Origin: Clostridia bacterium
GTDB taxonomy: Bacteria; Bacillota; Clostridia; Oscillospirales; Acutalibacteraceae
Direction: 5' to 3'
DNA length: 57,710 bases
Assembly (NCBI GenBank): GCA_017435665.1
Contig: JAFSEP010000029.1
Location: 1 to 57,710 of the forward strand
Within the stretch, counting starts at the first letter, position 1. Each line of letters starts with the position of its first letter. Made by a program: the position numbers and the translations under genes. Shown in pieces: positions 46,501 to 54,121 of this stretch. The notes beneath the pieces are model-generated. The model was not told where the DNA came from and searched no databases. It saw only the letters and a list, made by a program, of their open reading frames with translations.

Positions 46501-49500
46501 CTTCTTGCCGCAACCGTTTGCACATTCGTAAACTGTGTAACCGGCCTTTTCGCAGTCAGCTTCAACCTCTTCAACGATCTGCATATCGTGACCGAGAGCA
46601 TCTACATAATCTGCTACGTATTCATCTGAGCAGAGTGAACATGTATATGTTGTATAACCTGCATCATCGCAAGTGGGCTCTGTTACAACTGAATCATAGA
46701 TGTGCTCAAGAGCATCAACGGGAGCCTTCATAAGCTCTGCATTACACTTCACGCAGTAAAGTGTCTTTTCGCCGGCCTTTTCGCAAGCAGGCTCTGTTGT
46801 AACCTTCCACTCTGTGTTAGCTGCAACCCACTCTTCGTCATTCATATCGTGAGTAAGAGCAGGAATCTTGCCTGTTTCAAGAACCTTTTCACAAGCTGTA
46901 CATTCCTTATGCTTTGTTCCTTCTGTGAGACAAGCAGCCTCTGTGTCAACAATCCAATCACTTGCAACGTGTTCGCCAGCAATGTAAACTACCTGTTCAG
47001 CTGCATTGCCTGCCTTATCTGCTACTGTGATTGTGTACTTACCTGCCTTAAGAGCAGTTTCTTCTTCAGGATCGCCTACAACGAAGACGTCAACAAGATT
47101 ACCTTCTTCGTCCTCTACCTGAACACTGCTGTATGCAACCGGCTTGCCGTCTGCATCTGTTACTGCGATTGTTGTTGTGTCGATTTCGTGATTGTCATTA
47201 AGTGCAAAACCGAACCAAAGACAATCAATGTGTGTCTGAATTGTCGGAGCTGCTTTGTCAAGCTGAAGTGTAGCAGTCTGAAGCTTATATGTCTTGCCGA
47301 CATAGTCTGTTACAACAATGTTGAGATACTTACCTGCAAAATCAGCAGGAATCAGGAAGTTATAGTTAACCTCTGTATCGAACTCATTTTCAACCTTGTA
47401 TGTGTGTGTTGTTCCGTCTGACCAAGTATACTTGATTGTCTTGATACCGTTACCAACATCTGTTGTGAGAATTGAGATGATTGAATCGTCTCTTACATAT
47501 GCTGTGCTTTCATAGTTCCAGATAGGTTCGCCGTCTGCATCATATTCACATTCGTTTGTCCAGCTGTTGCCGCCGATTGTGATCTGACCTACGGGAGAAG
47601 TATCGTCCCTAAGCTTTGCAATTTCTGCTGTCTGTCTGTATGAACATTCTGTACAGTCACGGTGCTGTGAACCGAGATCCTTGTATGTAGGAGCTACGTC
47701 AACTGTCCAGTCACTGTCATTAATCACACCGTCTCCGTTAACATCCCAATCGTGAGCCTCTTCTTCGTATACAACATAGAGGTCAAGGTTGCCGTTAACT
47801 GTAATTGCTGTTGTTGTGTCAAGAACTGTGGTTTCGCCGTCTGTGATTTTGTCTGCATCAAAGACTACGTCTCCGCCCTGAGCTGTTGCAAATCCGGCAA
47901 GTACATAGTGCTTGTTTGCATCTGATTCCTTCTCAAAGTTTGTAACATATACAACTGAACCGTATGTGGTGCTGTATGTCTTGAGAAGCTGACCCTCCTC
48001 GCCGTAAACATTTATTCTGTACGGGTTAGGAATAAAGTCGAATACTGCGATATAGTAAAGAGTTCCGGTAATATGTGTACCCTTTGTGAATACTACGCCG
48101 CTTTCCTTGTAATCAGCTGAGTTTATAACGTTGCCTTCTGCATCAAGAAGGTTACCTGCCTGGTCAGCAAGATACCAACCTGCGAAGCCCCATGTCTTAC
48201 CCGGCTGTGTTTCTGTATTTTCGAAAACAGGAGCAGTTGCAGGCATTGAGATAACACGGTTATATGTGTAATTAACTGTTGTGTATATGCCGATGCCTTC
48301 TGCTGTGGGTGTTAACCAGTGTACCTGATAATAAACATCGCGACCTGAGAATACAGCCTTGTATTCTGCATCTCCTGTTACTTCGGGAATTTCGTCACCG
48401 TCATAAAGTCTTGCACCGTCTGACCAGCCGTCAAATACGTATTCGTATCTGACTGTTGATTCCTTTGTGGGATCAGCAGGAGCTATGGGTCTGCTGCCGT
48501 ATTCGATTGTCTGCGGAGCACCGATAACTGTCTCGCCGTCTTCACCGTAGAAGGTTACAGTATACTTTCTTACTGTTTCTTCATATGTTGCGATGTAGAA
48601 GGTTACTTCATCTCTTTCGGGAGCCTTGATTTCTGCGCCCTCTGCATAGAATGCGCCTACCTGGCCGCCATGGAATTCTGTCCAGCCTGTGAACTTATAG
48701 TCATACTGAGCTGTGCTTTCCTTCTTGGGACCTTCGGGAGCAACAATTGTATCGCCCCACTTGTATTCCTTAGCTTCGCCAATAACCTCGTAGTCACTGT
48801 CAGCATCCTTGAGGAAGCTAATGTTAGCCCATTTGATTTCATTATACTTTGCATAGAAGGTATAGTCATCACCTGTGATGCTGAACTTACCGTTCTCTAA
48901 CTTTTCGCCCCAAGTATCAGTCTCAGCATTGTATAAATACCAACCGTCAAATTCATATGTTGTGTTGCCGACACGATCCTTCTTGGGAGTTTCAATTTCG
49001 GGAACTGTTACGCTGCCGCCGAAGCTGAGCTCCTGATCGTAGCAAAGCTCTGTGCCGTTATAGAAATATGCGTGATAACGAACGGGAACTGCATCATAAA
49101 CTGCTGTATATGTTTCGGGGCCGAGAACCTGAACCATTGTTTCCTTGCTTGAGGGTTCATATTCATTACCCTTTGAATCTACCCAATGTGAGAAGATATA
49201 GGATGATGTCTGATCACGCCATTCAGCAGCGTTGGGAAGTGATACCCATGAAGCATAGTCAGCTGTATAGCTGAGGCTGCCTGCATTTGCGCCACCCTCG
49301 TTTGTGCCGAACTGTGTTGTGATTGTATGCTGAGCAACCTTGCGCTCAAACTGTGCATAATATGTTACGTTTTCAAGAATTCTAAATGCGTCACCCTTCT
49401 TGATAACAACATCGCCCTCTTCGGAAAGAGACCAACCGATGAACTCGTAAGCGTATGCATCAACGCCGTTGATCTTTTCTGCAGGCTTTACGGGATCTGT

Positions 49501-51423
49501 GGGAGCAACCTTGCTTTCGTTGAACTTACCCTCTACTGTCTGACTGTATGAAGAGTCAGCAGGATTAAGAAATGTTGCTGTATAGCTTGTAAGATCGCCT
49601 GATCTCTTGTATTCAGCCTTATACTTAGCAACCGTTACACCTTCGGTTGTGCTGTTGAACAATTCATCACCGAGAACTGCGCCCGTTTCCATATTCACCC
49701 AACGGTAGAATATGTATGTACCTGCCTCGTTGGTATAGCTTGCGGGAGCCGTGGGCTGAACCGCTGAAATTTTTGTATTATAGTAGCCTGAAACCTTTGC
49801 GTGAAGCTGACCGTCATATGTATAGAACTCTGCATAGTTTGTAACAGGGATCCACTTTGCATAGCAGACTACATTATCAACGACCTGTGTGGTCTCCGTT
49901 ACCTTTGTGCCGGTGCCGTCAACGCCTGTGTACCAACCGTCAAATGTGTAACCTGTCTTTGTGGGGGTGGGAAGTTCACCGATTTCCTCACAACCGTAAA
50001 CAGGAACACGGTCACTGCTAATGACAAAGTTCTCTCTGCGATCCTTCTCATAGAATTTGATGTTTGAGAAAGTGAACTTGTTTCCTCCTGAGGTGCCATT
50101 ATAGTTTGCATCAAAACGGATTGTTACATAGTCTACGCCACTGGGAATAACAAAATCCTTTGTTGCAAGACCTGATTCAGCCTTTGAAAGACGGTTTGCT
50201 TCGTCATTGAAGAGACCTGTTTCTTCTTTATCAATGTTATTAAAGAAAACGTAAACGTCTGTGTTAGCTGCTTCGCCTCTGACATATTCAAGAGTATATG
50301 TCTTGCCCGGCTGAACGGGAATCTGATAAGAACTCTTCAATGTCTGCTCAGCTGTGGCGGTATTTTCGAGTGTCAGCTTACCATTTAACTGATCTATGGT
50401 TGCATTGCCTGCAAAGGAAGATACCGGAGCATTTGCCAACCAAGCGTTAAGAGAAAACAGATTTTCGTAGTTAACGTCATAAATGACATTCTTTATTTCG
50501 TATTTGACACACTCTGCTGCGTATTTAGTTCCAAAAAATGCATAAACAAACACATCAACCGTATGTGTTCCTTCTGCCGCATTTGTTACAACATAGCTCT
50601 TTGCCGCATTAGTAACATTAAGATATCTACTATCGCCAGAGCCGGCAAGTGTAATGCCGTCTATAGTTGTAGCGGTAGGCTCCTCACTGTCGCTGGAAAG
50701 AACGAAACTCGGTGTACATGCCCAAGCTACTCCGTACTGATCCTTAGTAACTATATTGGGGGTTGGGTCGCTTTGGTTTGTTTTGCCGTCATAAGGCACA
50801 TCAATATTATAAACTGCTCCAGACGGATTTTTATCCCAATCAATTGAATCAAATACAGGTTCCGGCCAGTTGCAATCAGCGACTCCTTGGTCGTATGATG
50901 CAAAACCCGTTGCACTGCCGGCGTTATCGGCACCTGCCTTAACATTATAACCATCATCCCAATAGTATGTAAATCCGCCGGTTTGGCCTGTTGTCGCCGA
51001 AATACCAACATATTCTATACGTCCGTGGACTGCATCACCAGCGTCTTTTGAGCCGTTTTTTTCTTCTGCACCGCTAATGGAAAGTTCGACTTTATACGGC
51101 CAACCGGAAGTAGAAACTTCCAGTGTCTTTCCGTTGCCCGTGGTCTTAAACGCATTAGTAACATCTACCGTTGTTGAAGATGAGGTGGTAGCGGCACCAT
51201 TATTTGTGTATGTTTTGTAGTATACGATAAACTTAACGGAAGCATTTGGACTGTCACTTGTGCTTATCGCATCAGTTACATTATAATTAATGTATGTGTA
51301 ATATGTTCCGGGGTTAACCGCCTCTGCTTCCGGAACCACATCAGGTACCACAAACACAAGGCTTGTAAACACCATAAGTAATGCCAGGAAAGTCGAGAGA
51401 GATTTCTTCAAATATTTCTTCAT
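43558..51423 (-). CDS. Giant secreted Cys-rich/InlB-repeat protein II (2621 aa)
   Basis: A very large exported protein. Signal peptide at residues 1-35 (MKKYLKKSLSTFLALLMVF). A jelly-roll-like, carbohydrate-binding-module-like region is at about 330-460 (YQIPVQPGKTYTLEYVRG). Roughly ten InlB-type beta repeats follow (FDGWYTG, FVGWS-like) to about residue 1250. An Ig-like region comes next, then about 17 C/CxxC/H modules (about 1420-2150), more InlB repeats, two more Cys modules and a carboxypeptidase-regulatory-like domain (VEGASVSIYLGD). The end has the Cys clusters CRCVCH and CCDCGNCGYIY around an amphipathic helix (KIKRWFTNLLRSIFKS). The ORF opens 15 codons upstream, but ATG 51423 has AGGAGG 10 bases away. 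Probably surface-located. Confidence 0.75.
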   Translation of the reverse strand: MKKYLKKSLSTFLALLMVFTSLVFVVPDVVPEAEAVNPGTYYTYINYNVTDAISTSDSPNASVKFIVYYKTYTNNGAATTSSSTTVDVTNAFKTTGNGKTLEVSTSGWPYKVELSISGAEEKNGSKDAGDAVHGRIEYVGISATTGQTGGFTYYWDDGYNVKAGADNAGSATGFASYDQGVADCNWPEPVFDSIDWDKNPSGAVYNIDVPYDGKTNQSDPTPNIVTKDQYGVAWACTPSFVLSSDSEEPTATTIDGITLAGSGDSRYLNVTNAAKSYVVTNAAEGTHTVDVFVYAFFGTKYAAECVKYEIKNVIYDVNYENLFSLNAWLANAPVSSFAGNATIDQLNGKLTLENTATAEQTLKSSYQIPVQPGKTYTLEYVRGEAANTDVYVFFNNIDKEETGLFNDEANRLSKAESGLATKDFVIPSGVDYVTIRFDANYNGTSGGNKFTFSNIKFYEKDRRENFVISSDRVPVYGCEEIGELPTPTKTGYTFDGWYTGVDGTGTKVTETTQVVDNVVCYAKWIPVTNYAEFYTYDGQLHAKVSGYYNTKISAVQPTAPASYTNEAGTYIFYRWVNMETGAVLGDELFNSTTEGVTVAKYKAEYKRSGDLTSYTATFLNPADSSYSQTVEGKFNESKVAPTDPVKPAEKINGVDAYAYEFIGWSLSEEGDVVIKKGDAFRILENVTYYAQFERKVAQHTITTQFGTNEGGANAGSLSYTADYASWVSLPNAAEWRDQTSSYIFSHWVDSKGNEYEPSSKETMVQVLGPETYTAVYDAVPVRYHAYFYNGTELCYDQELSFGGSVTVPEIETPKKDRVGNTTYEFDGWYLYNAETDTWGEKLENGKFSITGDDYTFYAKYNEIKWANISFLKDADSDYEVIGEAKEYKWGDTIVAPEGPKKESTAQYDYKFTGWTEFHGGQVGAFYAEGAEIKAPERDEVTFYIATYEETVRKYTVTFYGEDGETVIGAPQTIEYGSRPIAPADPTKESTVRYEYVFDGWSDGARLYDGDEIPEVTGDAEYKAVFSGRDVYYQVHWLTPTAEGIGIYTTVNYTYNRVISMPATAPVFENTETQPGKTWGFAGWYLADQAGNLLDAEGNVINSADYKESGVVFTKGTHITGTLYYIAVFDFIPNPYRINVYGEEGQLLKTYSTTYGSVVYVTNFEKESDANKHYVLAGFATAQGGDVVFDADKITDGETTVLDTTTAITVNGNLDLYVVYEEEAHDWDVNGDGVINDSDWTVDVAPTYKDLGSQHRDCTECSYRQTAEIAKLRDDTSPVGQITIGGNSWTNECEYDADGEPIWNYESTAYVRDDSIISILTTDVGNGIKTIKYTWSDGTTHTYKVENEFDTEVNYNFLIPADFAGKYLNIVVTDYVGKTYKLQTATLQLDKAAPTIQTHIDCLWFGFALNDNHEIDTTTIAVTDADGKPVAYSSVQVEDEEGNLVDVFVVGDPEEETALKAGKYTITVADKAGNAAEQVVYIAGEHVASDWIVDTEAACLTEGTKHKECTACEKVLETGKIPALTHDMNDEEWVAANTEWKVTTEPACEKAGEKTLYCVKCNAELMKAPVDALEHIYDSVVTEPTCDDAGYTTYTCSLCSDEYVADYVDALGHDMQIVEEVEADCEKAGYTVYECANGCGKKETVDGDPALNHPEDQRETITIESECTGSTLTKVVCKLCGEVLSQEGNLDGHDWEETKYPATCTDDAYTIKACKNCDVEIKIVDRLTKLGHAWDAEYTVDKAADCVTAGSQSIHCSRCDVTKDAQIIPALGHNLVLDEESKKEATCNTDGYELWECSRCDYKEEKVIKATGDHVFNIIDEDASKAPDCVTDGLTVYKCGGTDCTATKEVVIPALGHEKGEKLSETKGDCQTRGTVTYACTRCEDTITEEGAFGAHEASTTLVKTIKAANCTDAGDGVFKCKNCDATVIVTGGIAALGHDYVTVETDATCVEDGVITKTCSRCGDVQVSEGDEATGEHTWNTEYTIITEADCDTNGSKAIYCSVCGELKPDSTVIIPALGHKESDWIVDKKANCTEDGSKHIECTVCGVTLKTEAIPSKGGHTQGALVKTNEPATCSKVGEGVYKCTVCGETYIDVIAIDADNHSYSEWNKVDANCTDEGYKVRTCTNKDANGKVCGAEERRTVPALGHNYQLVKEEIVEQNGNFVTKFTYKCSRCGGTYTDTTPTTAYVVTVVDTFNGATSTIILKDGAQLRKSDLPTIEIPEDVEQTTYVLSWTDASGKALKLPMDITGNTTIYANIKAVTKTYTVEFVNNSGKIISSKEYTYGATVVAPEDQVLLNSTFLGWSDGTNIYAADAIPAVTGNVTYSAEFKANPGIKTYYVTFKSETGSKTIFTQTVTEGGTATVPEAAPEKAHNSVYHYVFAGWYTATEGGVAYDFNATVNANVTVYARFTAVKHSANASSVSTPADCANPASTAYTCNVCGYEWVTYTSAATGHTYKETNRTTTADGKVMVTYVCSVCGDTWTKTVTQGMADSNAIIVTVTDSNGNPVEGASVSIYLGDLQVTVAVTNSKGKAYFAKDVVTDGSYRVNVSKQGYDDLSGTLVVKDGKGSVKLNSFSKTVCRCVCHADTFFGKIKRWFTNLLRSIFKSYTCCDCGNCGYIY

Positions 51424-51518
51424 CCTGAAATATCCTCCTTTAAAATATTTTTTTGAATTTGTTTCCAAAATTATTTATATATAAAACCGACCGCCTGTCG
51501 GCATAGAACGGGGGACGA

Positions 51519-51649
51519 CAGCCCCTTCCGTCACAACCTATGGTTGTGCCACCTTCCCCTGAAGGGGACGGCTTTTTCGCGGTTTCCCCTTTATTCATAG
51601 GCTCCCCTTTCAGGGGGAGCTGTCACGAATGTGACTGAGGGGGCTTTGC
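51519..51649. repeat. MITE-like palindromic repeat, copy 2
   Basis: About 130 bp with imperfect inverted ends: GCCCCTTCCGTCACAACC on the left against the complement of GTGACTGAGGGGGC on the right. It shares with copy 1 the core TGTCACGAA.GTGACTGA next to CTCCCC..TTTCAGG. No ORF. Together the two copies bracket the 2621-aa gene. The rest of 51424-51971 is AT-rich with no gene seen. Confidence 0.65.
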
Positions 51650-51932
51650 GACTTAGGGGGGCAATAAGCATAGTTATAGAGATAATAATCCACTATTAGT
51701 TATGGTTATTATAGCATTTTTAGTCAAACAGGTCAACGAAAATAATCCAAATTTTACATAATAATTAAATTTTGTATCTTTTGAATAATTTAAGGGGGCT
51801 TCATTTGGTTAAAATTACAAATAAATTGTGTAAATAAACAATCGTAATACAATATGTTGGTGAAATGTTTGTTTTGTGCCTTGATTTGCCAAAAATCTGT
51901 TCCTAAAAAATCTTACCACCTGAAAACAAAAC

Positions 51933-51955
51933 AACCGCTGCATTTTGCAACGGTT
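51933..51955 (-). terminator. Terminator of the phosphatase operon
   Basis: An AACCG/CGGTT stem with inner TGC/GCA pairing is followed on the minus strand by TTGTTTTGTTTT. Confidence 0.7.
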
Positions 51956-51971
51956 ACCGATAATTAAGTTA

Positions 51972-52436
51972 TTATTCAGAATTCTTTTCAAGCAGTCCAA
52001 GACAGCCTTCATAAATATCATTATAGGCCACGTCAAACCGACGGGAATACCAAGGGTCCGAAACGTCTCCCGGTCTGTCAGTAAAGTCCATTAACTTATG
52101 CACCTTCCCCTCGGGATCGCTTCCGAAAATCTTCATTGTATTCCTAAGATTCATACTGTCCATAACAATAAAGTAATCATACTTATTATAATCGCTCTTT
52201 CTGAGCTGAACAGCCCTTTTACCGGCACAGGAAATTCCGTGCTTCGCAAGCTCCTCACGGGCAGGCGGATAAACAGGATTGCCGATATCTCCCCATATCT
52301 CCTCTGTACTTGTGGCGGAAGAGGAAGCTGAAAAGGAATCCCCCAATCCTTTTTTGTTAATCATATCTTTAAATATAAACTCAGCCATAGGCGAACGGCA
52401 GATGTTCCCGTGGCAGACGAACATTATTTTTGTCAT
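51972..52436 (-). CDS. Low-molecular-weight protein-tyrosine phosphatase
   Basis: A 154-aa enzyme that removes phosphate from phosphotyrosine. The P-loop CHGNICRS (about 8-15) has the catalytic Cys and Arg of the CX5R motif, and the general acid lies in SDPWYSRRF (about 127). All key residues are present. It overlaps the upstream four-helix-bundle gene by four bases (ATGA), so the two are translationally coupled. In Bacillota such phosphatases often counter tyrosine kinases of capsule or polysaccharide synthesis, but no such genes are in the window. Confidence 0.92.
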   Translation of the reverse strand: MTKIMFVCHGNICRSPMAEFIFKDMINKKGLGDSFSASSSATSTEEIWGDIGNPVYPPAREELAKHGISCAGKRAVQLRKSDYNKYDYFIVMDSMNLRNTMKIFGSDPEGKVHKLMDFTDRPGDVSDPWYSRRFDVAYNDIYEGCLGLLEKNSE

Positions 52437-52786
52437 AGCATTTTCTCCTTTGCAGTTCTGCAGGAAGCAATTAAAAGTCTGCGAATATTACCACACAGTT
52501 TCTCCGCACGTTGATATTCAAAAGTATCAATTCTTTTAGTTTCATACATCAATTTCAGCCAATAACTAGTTTCGTTTGATTCTTTCAAAGCAATTTCAAG
52601 TTTTGAAACGAAATCTTTTTTGCTTTGTGCATACTGTGCTTCGTGGATATTAGCACCAACTGAAGTTCCTGCTCTTGCAAGTTGATCGGTCATATAGGAG
52701 CTTTTTGGTGCAGTTATACTGTCAACAAGGTTCACGATAACAACTGCAAATTCAAAAGATAAGTCAAGTAGTTTGTTTTCGGCCAC
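52433..52786 (-). CDS. Four-helix-bundle protein (23S rRNA intervening-sequence/S23 family)
   Basis: A 117-aa all-helical protein of the S23/Avd-like four-helix-bundle family, first found encoded in 23S rRNA intervening sequences and also related to the accessory protein of diversity-generating retroelements. Signature stretches are LARAGTSVGANIHEAQ and DFVSKLEIALKESNETSYWLKLM. The ATG frame extends 17 codons further upstream, but the GTG at 52786 has AGAGGG 7 bases away and gives the usual family length. Function is unknown. It is directly preceded by the hairpin array at 52842-53003 and followed by the phosphatase (ATGA overlap). No reverse transcriptase is nearby. Confidence 0.85.
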   Translation of the reverse strand: MAENKLLDLSFEFAVVIVNLVDSITAPKSSYMTDQLARAGTSVGANIHEAQYAQSKKDFVSKLEIALKESNETSYWLKLMYETKRIDTFEYQRAEKLCGNIRRLLIASCRTAKEKML

Positions 52787-52841
52787 AAAAATACCCTCTT
52801 TCAGAAGATTTATATCAAAAATGGTTACGTTTTTCAATGAT

Positions 52842-53003
52842 ATATCGCTTATGCGATATGATATACGCCGAGGCGTATGATATACTTGCTACGCAAGCGT
52901 GATATAATATCCGTTCCTTCATATGCGAAGCATATATCATCCACCGAAGGCGGATATCATATCGAAGATATATCACCCGTTCCTCAAGGGACGGATATCA
53001 TTG
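52842..53003. repeat. Array of small hairpins separated by GATAT/ATATC
   Basis: About six or seven palindromes follow one another, each flanked by GATAT(A) or its complement. They are ATATCGC-TTAT-GCGATAT (52842-52859), ATACGCC-GA-GGCGTAT (52863-52878), CTTGC-TAC-GCAAG (52885-52897), ATATGC-GAA-GCATAT (52921-52935), TCCACC-GAA-GGCGGA (about 52940-52954), ATATC-GAA-GATAT (52959-52971) and CCGTTCC-TCAA-GGGACGG (about 52978-52994). The linker orientation flips near the middle (GATATA on the left, ATATCAT on the right). No ORF is present. It lies between the tRNA terminator and the four-helix-bundle gene. Confidence 0.75.
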
Positions 53004-53043
53004 AAAAAAGTCACCTTTGTCAGTAGACAAAGGTGACTTTTTT
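53004..53043. terminator. Strong bidirectional terminator of the tRNA-Ser operon
   Basis: A perfect 18-bp stem (AAAAAAGTCACCTTTGTC and its complement, loop AGTA) ends in six T on either strand. It lies directly after the CCA end of the tRNA-Ser(GCT) gene. Confidence 0.9.
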
Positions 53044-53045
53044 CG

Positions 53046-53136
53046 TGGCGGAGAAGAGGAGACTCGAACTCCTGCGCCGGTTGCCCGACCTACGCCCTTA
53101 GCAGGGGCGCCTCGTCACCAACTTGAGTACTTCTCC
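53046..53136 (-). tRNA. tRNA-Ser (anticodon GCT)
   Basis: A 91-base class II tRNA with encoded CCA. The acceptor stem GGAGAAG pairs with CTTCTCC, the anticodon loop reads CTGCTAA, there is a long variable arm, and the T arm has GTTCGAGTC. It reads AGC/AGT serine codons. Confidence 0.95.
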
Positions 53137-53175
53137 GTGTGACGCTGTTGAGCGTATTCTGTTATAAATAAAAAA

Positions 53176-53265
53176 TGGCGGAGAGAGTGGGATTCGAACC
53201 CACGGTACGCAGGGCGTACGACGGTTTTCAAGACCGTTCCGTTATAACCGCTTCGGTATCTCTCC
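53176..53265 (-). tRNA. tRNA-Ser (anticodon TGA)
   Basis: A 90-base class II tRNA with encoded CCA. The acceptor stem GGAGAGA pairs with TCTCTCC, the anticodon loop is CTTGAAA, there is a long variable arm, and the T arm has GTTCGAATC. It is the first gene of a two-tRNA operon with tRNA-Ser(GCT), 39 bases apart. Confidence 0.95.
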
Positions 53266-53282
53266 GTTTATATTGCTGAACT

Positions 53283-53311
53283 ATAATATCACAACCGCTT
53301 GGTTTTGTCAA
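53283..53311 (-). promoter_or_regulatory. Promoter of the tRNA-Ser operon
   Basis: On the minus strand TTGACA (53306-53311) and TATTAT (53283-53288) are exactly 17 bp apart; the mature tRNA starts about 18 bases downstream of the -10. Confidence 0.8.
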
Positions 53312-53331
53312 CAACTTTTTTTATTTTATTT

Positions 53332-53943
53332 TCAATTTTTCAGCTCATAGGTTTTGAAGGCACCTAAAGTGAACAGTACGCTGATATACTTGGTCATTTC
53401 CTCGGGACTTACTATCATACCGTCATCCATCCACTGCATAATCACACCAATGATTCCGGAAATCAGATAGGTTGTCAGATAGTGCTCAGGCTTGTCCGTG
53501 CCGTATTCAACAGACGAATCGGGAATATGCTTCTTGACATCAGACATTATCTTTTCCAGAAGCTGAGTATTTATGTCGTTATTCAGCAGAAATCTGCACT
53601 GAATTTCGTTTTCCTTGCAGAACTCAAAAAATCGTGTTACGTAAACCACATATGCCTCCACACCGTGAAGCTCTTCATCGGGCTTGATAACCGTTTCATA
53701 AAAAACAGCATAAATCTCATCCTGAAGCTGGTTCACCATATCAAAGATATCATCATAGTAAAAATAAAAGGTTGAACGGTTAACGTCTGCAAGGGCGGTC
53801 AGCTCACTTACCGTAATATCGGTAACCGACTTTGTCTCAAGAAGCTTTATAAGCGAAGTCCTGAGTGACTTGATAGTTTTACGCACTCTGCGGTCCTTCA
53901 TATTTATTGTTCTCTTTTTCTGCTCATTTTTATTTCCAGCCAT
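53332..53943 (-). CDS. TetR/AcrR-family transcriptional regulator
   Basis: A regulator of about 203 aa. The helix-turn-helix (SLIKLLETKSVTDITVSELTALADVNRSTFYFYYDD in order, about residues 28-64) is clear; the C-terminal helical domain (FCKENEIQCRFLLNN, TYLISGIIGVIMQWMDDG) resembles the DhaS/TetR_C_33-like group. GTG at 53949 opens the frame, but the ATG at 53943 has GAGG 7 bases away. No target operon adjoins it: tRNAs lie downstream and a hairpin upstream. A roughly 110-base gap upstream shows no clear promoter. Confidence 0.85.
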   Translation of the reverse strand: MAGNKNEQKKRTINMKDRRVRKTIKSLRTSLIKLLETKSVTDITVSELTALADVNRSTFYFYYDDIFDMVNQLQDEIYAVFYETVIKPDEELHGVEAYVVYVTRFFEFCKENEIQCRFLLNNDINTQLLEKIMSDVKKHIPDSSVEYGTDKPEHYLTTYLISGIIGVIMQWMDDGMIVSPEEMTKYISVLFTLGAFKTYELKN

Positions 53944-54052
53944 TTCCACACCTCATAGAATTTATACATCTATATTATAACGCACACCTGTCGGAAAATC
54001 AATATATATCCGAAAAATTTATAAACCTTAACATATCATAAACCCAAAGCTT

Positions 54053-54085
54053 AACGCCGACTGCTCATAAAGAACAGTCGGCGTT
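54053..54085 (-). terminator. Hairpin after the third giant gene
   Basis: A perfect 11-bp stem (AACGCCGACTG/CAGTCGGCGTT, loop 11) lies 37 bases past the stop codon. The T tail is poor (TTAAGCTTT). Confidence 0.6.
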
Positions 54086-54121
54086 TGGTGTTTTGAAATA
54101 TGCTCCTATCTGAAGGGTATA

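Noticed and set aside
52433-52786. Diversity-generating retroelement because of the Avd-like four-helix protein
   Set aside because: No reverse transcriptase and no template/variable repeat pair is in the window; the protein is better placed in the general S23-like family.
52842-53003. Hairpin array as a CRISPR array
   Set aside because: Units are variable palindromes joined by GATAT linkers with no constant repeat of 23-40 bp or unique spacers.
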